DNA of 64,000 bases from Inia geoffrensis (taxonomy: Eukaryota; Chordata; Mammalia; Artiodactyla; Iniidae), in the NCBI GenBank assembly GCA_036417435.1, contig CM070901.1, positions 5,368,001-5,432,000 of the forward strand. The letters run 5' to 3'. Under the pieces are notes generated by a model. It ran no database searches and had not been told where the DNA came from. It saw nothing but the letters and a program-made list of their open reading frames with translations. Within the stretch, counting starts at the first letter, position 1; each line of letters opens with the position of its first letter. A program made the translations under genes and the position numbers. This document shows, one piece after another, positions 51,301-60,300 of this stretch.

Positions 51301-54300
51301 GCTGATTCAGACATGATATTTTATTTGTGTGAGTATGAAATTTAAAATTACCTTCACAGACAGGAGATTCTGGGTACCAACCAAAGTTATAGCACTGAAT
51401 TAAATCAGATCCACTTAGATAATAATTTTTATGACAGAAAAACTGAACTACATCTCCTTCTTCATAGGTTTGCTTCACAGGATGAAAATAACCATTTTCT
51501 ATTGATCTTAAAGAAGAACATATTAATTCTAAAAATGAAAGAACAAATAAAAAACAAAGACGTGTTATTTTTCCTGCTAGAACAAAATTCACTCACTACT
51601 TACCTGCCATATCTGAATTAGAAATCGGCAACTTTGCCAAATTTTGTTATTCCTAGTAAAAGCTTGTCAATTTCTATATTTTTTGAATATCGTTAAACTT
51701 ATTTTAATTTAAGTATCTGAGCTAAAAGGATTTTTCCCTCTTTGAGAGCTTGAAATGATGAAAGCCTACTGTCAACATCATTAAAACCAGAAGCAAAAAA
51801 ATATGAAAAAAGGAACATAATTCGCATAACAACTTGTTCCCATTTCTGAGAGGGAGTTTTCAAAGTGAAAGCAGTCATCTTCGAAGTGAGAACCTACTGG
51901 CACATCGTGGGGTGAGGGCCCATCCGTACGGTTGACACTCCACCTCCTCTGTCCTCTTCCCGGAAGCTGTGTGGTACCCAGAGGCACACTCATATCGTAC
52001 TTTGTCCTTCACCTTGAACATCTTCTGTGCTGTGGAATAATTTCCGTGATGTAATTCAGGGGCCAAACATGTTTCTAAAAAAAAAAGAAATTAAAGTCAT
52101 TTGTTTTATGAACTCCATCCCTAAACCCAGAATATTAAAAGGAAATCTCAAAACGAATTTTCTATGAGTTTTAACAATGTATGACAGAATCAACTCTTGG
52201 CAAAATTGAAAAATAATCAAAGTTTGCCTTTGTCTCTGGATTCCCTTTCTTCATGCACGCTGCATCCTAACTCTACCTGTTTTCAGTCTTTAAAATTCTA
52301 CTCTAGTGTATTTGGTCAAAGGTCACAATTCAATAGAAAACTTGTGCAGTAGCAATTTTTTGATGATGTCCTATCTGTGGATTTGTATAATTTAAATAGA
52401 TAACACCACACTACATATATATATTCAAATAAGTAGGTTATTTTTAAAATAAATTTATTTATTTATTATTTATTTATTTTTGGCTGTGTTGGGTCTTTGC
52501 TGCTGCACGTGGGCTTTCTCTAGTTGTGGTGAGCTGGGGCTACTCTTTGTTGCTGTGCACAGGCTTCTCATTGTGGTGACTTCTCTTGCTGCAGAGCACA
52601 GGCTCTAGGAGCGTGGGCTTCAGTAGCTGTGGCATGTGGGCTCAGTAGTTGTGGCTCGCAGGCTCTAGAGTACAGGCTCAGTAGCTGTGGCGCACGGGCT
52701 TCGTTGCTCCGCGGCACGTGGGATCTTCCCGGGCCAGGGCCCGAACCCACGTCCCCTGCATTGGCAGGTGGATTCACAACCACTGCGCCACCAGGGAAGT
52801 CCCTGATTGGGTTATTTTTAAGTTTATCTGATATTAGTTTGAGGTATAAAATAATGTTCATTATTTCAAACTCTTCTCTAATGAAGGAAATAATAATTTA
52901 TGTATGTTGTGACAGAAAGTTTCATTAAGGGTCTTTCCTTTTATTCCATTCCAATTCTTTGTTTACTAGTAAAAAAATAGGAACTGCTGGAGTAGGTGTG
53001 TGGTAGAGGTTGAGGATCCTTGGATTAAGGAAACACCCATCATTAGAGGGAAACAATATAATAACTTCCTGCATCGAGAGACATAATAAAATAACAATTA
53101 TATTTAAACAAGAATGCCTACCAATATAAGAAAGCATTGAACTCACAAGCTCTTATCTTCAGATTTCGGAGATAATTCTTAAACACATACCATGTTCCTT
53201 CCTACAGGTTGGCTGAGAAGACCATCCATCAGGGAGGCATTGAACCACTGCTTCGTCCTGCCCTGTTGTGGTTTTGTACCCTGATGCACAACGATAACGC
53301 ACGTTCTCTTGAATTTTGTAAAATAATTTTGTGTCAAAGACGTAACCGTTCCTCAGGTCAGGCTTAGGGCATTTTTCTGTGGGGAAAAAATATTTCTGTT
53401 CTAAATGGATGAAATTAAGCTTGTTCTTTACTAAGTTGTAAAACTAACAATGCAAAAGTTTAATATTATTCTTAGAATTTTAAGGAGAAAGAAAAATGTT
53501 CACTCCACAGTTCCTTGATTTAATTTAATTTTGGAACTATCCTGCATGCTCTGCATCAAATTTCTTTAAAAGTTGATTCAATTTGACAGTAAAATTCTTG
53601 GATGTACTAACTTCAGTTCTCACAGTCATCCCACCCCTACCTCATCTATGTTAGAAAATATATCCAGAGAGCTTCCTCTAACTAATTGTCATTAACGGAA
53701 AATGGAAAGAATTTCTTTTGGGTTTACTTCCTAATATTTTTGAGGCCACTGCATTTGATAATTTTTAACACGATGTAACTAAAGCACATATACCTACTCT
53801 ATGGATCCTTAAAGAATCACGCAGACAATTTAATGTGAAAACTGTGTTCATTTATTTCTTAAGGCTCTGATTGCCTACCTGCACAGTAAGACTCCATAGT
53901 CAGTCCATGTAAACTGTGACTGAGTCACAGACATGCTACTCAAAACCTTGGAGTTCACAGAGCTAATTTTTACTAAATACTTGGGACTGTGATGTGTTGG
54001 ATAGTACATTTACCTTAGCATTGTATGGAGTTTAATCATTTTTTAAGCCTCATTAACAGACCCTCATAACAAACCAATTCAGAAAGGTGAAGAGACTTGT
54101 CCAAGGTTAATATTAGTTTAAATATATGTTGTACTTGCTGTGTGGCAAGCCCTTTATAAAGATTATCTCATCGAAGCTGTATGATTCGCATTTTATAGGT
54201 GAGAAAGTCCAGCTCGGAATGTTTAAGCCACTTTTCAGTGTTGGAGCAGTATGCACAGGCAGCAGTCTGGCCACAGAGGGTGTCTCAGTCCTGAAACTGT

Positions 54301-57300
54301 AATGCTAACCCTGCAACATCCTTCTGGGTCCTACTTCACTGCTCTCACATCACCTCATCTAAGATGTTTAATTTACTTTTATGCTCTAGTTATGAGTGAG
54401 ACTTATTTATTACAGTTAATCTGTGGTCCATGTTAATACTAAAAGTGCAATGCTTAAATTGATGCTCCATCCTCAAGTTATGGAGTGGATAATTATCCCA
54501 AATAGATATATCCACTGGACATTTCGACCACCATAAGCACCATACCCACTTCTGAATGAAACTGACTCAACCAAAGTGCCTTACTCAGCAAAACAGAGCT
54601 TGGGGAATGTGTCAAGCAAGAGAGGTCACCTGACTCCATGGAAGCCAGCTGATAGTTTGACTCTAGTATAGCCTCACATGAAATATTGAGATGAGCCGAT
54701 CAGATTTCCTTTTCACAAATTTGAACTCAAAATAACACATTTTTCAATGGATATTATGTGAGAAAAAGTTGTCATACAAAGGAGAGTCTTTCAAATGATA
54801 AAATACTAGAGTAACAACCCTATATATACTTCCTAAGGCCAGTGTCAAGCATTTTTTGGTCTCCTGCAGAACTCTGTGTAAAAGCCCCTCATTCTTTTTT
54901 TTTTTTTTAACATCTTTATTGGAGTATACTTGCCTTACAATGGTGTATTACTTTCTGCTTTACAACAAAGTGAATCAGTTATACATTTATCCCCATATCT
55001 CTTCCCTCTTGCATCTCCCTACCTCCCATCCTCCCTATCCCACCTGTCTAGGTGGTCACAAAGCACCGAGTTGATATCCCTGTGCTATGCGGCTACTCCA
55101 CGACAGCTATCTATTTTACATTTGATAGTGTATATATGTCCATTCCACTCTCTCACTTTGTCCCAGCTTACACTTCCCACTCCCTGTATCCTCAAGTCCA
55201 TTCTCTAGCAGGACTTCATCTCTATTCCTGTCTTGCCCCTAGGTTCTTCATGACCATGTATTTTTTTTCTTAGATTCCATATATATGTGTTAGCATATGT
55301 TATTTGTTTTTCTCTTTCACACTTACTTCACTCTGTATGACAGACTCTAGGTCCATCCACCTCACTACAAATAACTTGATTTCGTTTCTTTTTATGGCTG
55401 AATAATATTCCATTGTACATATGTGCCACATCTTCTTTATCCATTCATCTGTTGATGGACACTTAGGTTGCTTCCATGTCCTGGCTATTGTAAATAGAGC
55501 TGCAATGAATATTGTGGTACATGACTCTTTTTGAATTGTGGTTTTCTCAGGGTGTATGCCCAGTAGTGGGATTGTTGGGTCATATGGTAGTTCTATTTTT
55601 AGTTTTTTAAGGATCCTCCATACTGTTCTCCATAGTGGCTGTACCAATTCACATTCCCACCAGCAGTGCAAGAGTGTTCCCTTCTCTCCACACCCTCTCC
55701 AGCATTTATTGTTTCTAGATTTATTGATGATGGCCATTCTGACTGGTGTGAGATGATACCTCATTTTTGCTTTGATTTGCGTTTCTCTAATGATTAATGA
55801 TGCTGAGCATTCTTTCATGTGCTTGTTGCCAATCTGTATATCTTCTTTGGAGAAATGTCTATTTAGTCTTTTGCCCATTTTTGGATTGGGCTGTTTGTTC
55901 TTTTGATATTGAGCTGCATGAGCTGCTTGTAAATTTTGGAGATTAATCCTTTGTCAGTTGCTTCATTTGCAAATATCTTCTCCCATTCTGAGGGTTGTTT
56001 TTTGGTCTGGTTTATGGTTTCCTTTGCTGTGCAAAAGCTTTGAAGTTTCATTAGGTCCCACTTGTTTATTTTTGTTTTTATTTCCCTTTCTCTAGGAGGT
56101 GGGTCAAAAAGGATCTTGCTGTGATTTATGTCATAGAGTGTTCTGCCTATGTTTTCCTCTAAGAGTTTCATAGTTTCTGGCCTTACATTTAGGTCTCTAA
56201 TCCATTTTGAGTTTATTTTTGTGTATGGTGTTAGGGAGTGATCTAAGCTCATACTTTTACATGTAGCTGTCCAGTTTTCCCAGCACCACGTATTGAAGAG
56301 GCTGTCTTTTCTCCACTGTATATTCTTGCCTCCTTTATCAAAGATAAGGTGACCATAGGTGCCTGGGTTTATCTCTGGCCTTTCCATCCTGTTCCATTGA
56401 TCTATATTTACGTTTTTGTACCAGTACCACACTGTCTTGATTACTGTAACTTTGTAGTATAGTCTGAAGTCAGGGAGCCTGACTGCTCCAGCTCTGTTTT
56501 TCTTTCTCAAGACTGCTTTGGATATTCAGGGTCTTTTGTGTTTCCATACAAATTGTGAAATATTTTTGTTCTAGTTCTGTGAAAAATGCCAGTGGTAGTT
56601 TGATAGGGATTGCATTGAATCTGTAGATTGCTTTGGGTAGTAGAGTCATTTTCACAATGTTGATTCTTCCAATCCAAGAACATGGTCTATCTCTCCATCT
56701 CTATGTATCATCATTAATTTCTTTCATCAGTGTCATATAATTTTCTGCATACACGTCTCTTGTCTCCTTCGGTAGGTTTATTCCTAGATATTTCTTTCTT
56801 TTTGTTGCAATGGTAAATGGGAGTGTTTTCTTAATTTCACTTTCAGGTTTTTCATCTTTAGTGTATGGGAAAGCAAGAGGGTTCTGTGCATTCATTTTGT
56901 ATCCCGCTACTTTACCAAATTCATTGATTAACTCTAGTAGTTTTCTGGTAGCATCTTTAGGATTCTCTACGTATATATAGTACCATATCATCTTCAAACA
57001 GTGACAGCTTTTCTTCTTCTTTTCTGATTTGGATTCCTTTCATTTCTTTTTCTTCTCTGATTGCTGTGGCTAAAACTTCCAAAAGTATGTTGAATAATAG
57101 TGGTGAGAGTGGGCAACCTTGTCTTGCTCCTGATCTTAGCAGAAGTGGTTTCAGTTTTTCACCATAAAGGATGATGTTGGCTGTGGGTTTGTCATATATG
57201 GCCTTTATTATGTTGAGGTAAGTTCCCTCTATGCCTAATTTCTGCAGGGCTTTTTATCATAAATAGGTGTTGAATTTTGTCAAAAGCTTTCTCTGCATCT

Positions 57301-60300
57301 ATGGAGATGATCATATGGTTTTTCTCCTTCAATTTGTTAATATCGTGTATCGCGTTGATTGGTTTGCGTATATTGAAGAATCCTTGAATTCCTGGGATAA
57401 ACCCCACTTGATCATGGTGTATGATCCTTTGAATGTGCTGTTGGATTCTGTTTGTTGGTATTTTATTGAGGATTTTTGCATCTATGTTCATCAGTGATAT
57501 TGGCCTGTAGTTTTCTTTCTTTGTGACATCCTTGTCTGGTTTTGGTATCAGGGTGATGGTGGCCGCGTGGAATGAGTTTGGGAGTTTTCCACCCTCTGCC
57601 ATATTTTGGAAGAGTTTGAGAAGGGTAGGTGTTAGCTCTTCTCTAAATACTTGATAGAATACGGCTGTGAAGCCATCTGGTCCTGGGCTTTAGTTTGTTG
57701 GAAGATTTTTTGTGTGTGTGGTACACGGGCCTCTCACTGTTGTGGCCTCTTCCGTTGCGGAGCACATGCTCCAGACGCACAGGCTCAGTGGCCATGGCTC
57801 ACGGGCCCAGCTGCTCCGTGGCCTGTGGGATCTTCCCAGACTGGAGCACGAACCTGTGTCCCCTGCATTGGCAAGGGGACTCTCAACCACTGCGCCAGCA
57901 GGGAAGCCCTGTTGGAAGATTTTTAATCCAGTTTCAAATTCATTGCTTGTGATTGGTCTGTTTATAGTTTCTATTTCTTCCTGGTTCAGTCTTGGAAGGT
58001 TGTGCATTTCTAAGAATTTGTCCATTTCTTCCAGGTTGTCCATTTTATTGGCATAGAGTTGCTTGTAGTAATCTCTCATGATCTTTTGTATTTCTGCAAT
58101 GTCAGTTGTTACTACTCCTTTTTCATTTCTAATTCTATTGATTTGAGTCTTCTCCCTTTTTTTCTTGATGAATCTGGCTAATGGTTTATCAATTTCGTTT
58201 ATCTTCTTAAAGAACCAGCTTTTAAGATTATTGATCTTTGCTATTGTTTCCTTCATTTCTTTTTCATTTATTTCTCATTTAATCTTTATGATTTCTTTCC
58301 TTCTGCTATCTTTGGAGTATTTTTGTTTTTCTTTCTCTAACTGTTTCAGGTGTCAGGTTAGGTTGTTCACTTCAGATGTTTCTTGTTTCTTAAGGCAGGA
58401 TTGTATTGCTATACTTCCCTCTTAGAACTGCTTCTGCTGTATCCCACAGGTTTTGGGCTGTCGTGTATTCATTTTCATTTGCTTCTAGGTATTTTTGATT
58501 TCTTCAGTGATCTCTTGGTTATTAAGTAGTGTATTGTTTAGCCTCCATGTGTTTGTATTTTTTACAGATTTTTTCCTGTAATTGATATCTAATCTCATAA
58601 CGTTGTGGTCGGGAAAGATGCTTGGTACAACTTCAATTTTCTTAAATTTAGCAAGGCTTGATTTGTGACCCAAGATATGATTTATCTTGGAGAAAGTTCC
58701 ATGAGAAGACAGTGTATTCTGTTGTCTTTGGATGGAATGTCCGATAACTGTCAATTAAGTCCATCTTGTTTAATGTATCATTTAAAGCTTGGGTTTCCTC
58801 ATTTATTTTCATTTTGTATGATCTGTCCATTGGTGAAAGTGGGGTGTTAAAGTACCCTACTATGATTGTGTTACTGTTGATTTCCCTTTTTATGGCTGTT
58901 AGTATTTGCCTTATGTATTGAGGTGCTCCTATGTTGGGTACATAAATATTTACAATTGTTATATCTTCTTCTTTGATTGATCCCTTGCTCATTATGTAGT
59001 GTCCTTCCTTTTCTCTTGTAATAGTCTTTATTTTAAAGTCTATATTTTGTGATATGAGAATTGCTACTGCAGCTTTCTTTTGATTTCCATTTGCATGGAA
59101 TATCTTTTTCCATCCCCTCACTTTCAGTCTGTATGTGTCCCTAGGTCGGAAGTGGGTCTCTCGTAGACAGCATATATATGGGTCTTATTTTTGTATCCAT
59201 TCATCCAGTTTCTATCTTTTGTTTGGTGCATTTAATCCATTGACATTTAAGGTAATTATCAATATGTATATTCCTATTACCATTTTCTTAATTGTTTTGG
59301 GTTTGTTATTGTAGGTCTTTTCCTTCTCTTGTGTTTCCTGCCTAGGGAAGTTCCTTTAGCATTTGTTGTAAAGCCGGTTTGGTTGTGCTGAATTTTCTTA
59401 GCTTTTGCTTGTCTGTAAATGTTTTAATTTCTCCATCAATTCTGAATAAGATCCTTGCTGGGTAGAGTAATCTTTGTTGTAGGTTTTTCCCTTTCATCGC
59501 TTTAAATATATCCTGCCACTCCCTTCTGGCTTACAGAGTTTTTGTTGAATGATCAGCTGTTAACCTTATGGGGATTCCCTTCTATGTTATTTGTTGTTTT
59601 TCCCTTGCTGCTTTGAATATTTTTTCTTTGTATTTAATTTTTGACAGCTTGATTAATATGTGTCTTGGCGTGTTTGTCCTTGGATTTATCCTGTATGGAA
59701 CTCTCTGTGCTTCCTGGACTTGATTAACTATTTCCTTTCCCATATTAAGGAAGTTTTCAACTATAATCTCTTCAAATATTTTATCAGTCCCTATCCTTTT
59801 CTCTTCGTCTTCTGGGATCCCTATAATTAGAATGTTGCTGCATTTAATGTTGTCCCAGAGGTGTCTGAGACTGTCCTCAGTTCTTTTCATTCTTTTTTCT
59901 TTATTCTGCCCTGCAGTAGTTATTTCCCCTATTTTATCTTCCACGTCACTTATACGTTCCTCTGCCTCAGTTATTCTGCTATTGATCCCTTCTAGAGTAT
60001 TTTTCATTTCATTTACTGTGTTGTTCATCATTGTTTGTTTGCTCTTTAGTTCTTCTATGTCCTTGCTAAACGTTTCTTGTATTTTCTCCATTCTGTTTCC
60101 CAGATATTTGTTCATCTTTACTATCATTATTCTGAATTCTCTTTCAGGTAGACAGCCTATTTCCTCTTAATTTTTTAGGTCTGCTGGGTTTTTACTTTGC
60201 TCCTTCATCTGCTGTGTGTTTCTCTGTCCTCTCATTTTGCTTAACTTACTGTGTTCAGGTTCTCCTGTTTGCAGGCTGCTGGTTCATAGTTCCTGTTGTT

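Larger units (their letters stand above)
48714..51351 (-). other. F13B intron 5
   Basis: Contains an MLT1-like LTR relic (48800-49415), an ancient interspersed repeat (about 49590-50090) and an L2-like relic (about 50560-50780). No exon seen. Confidence 0.55.
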
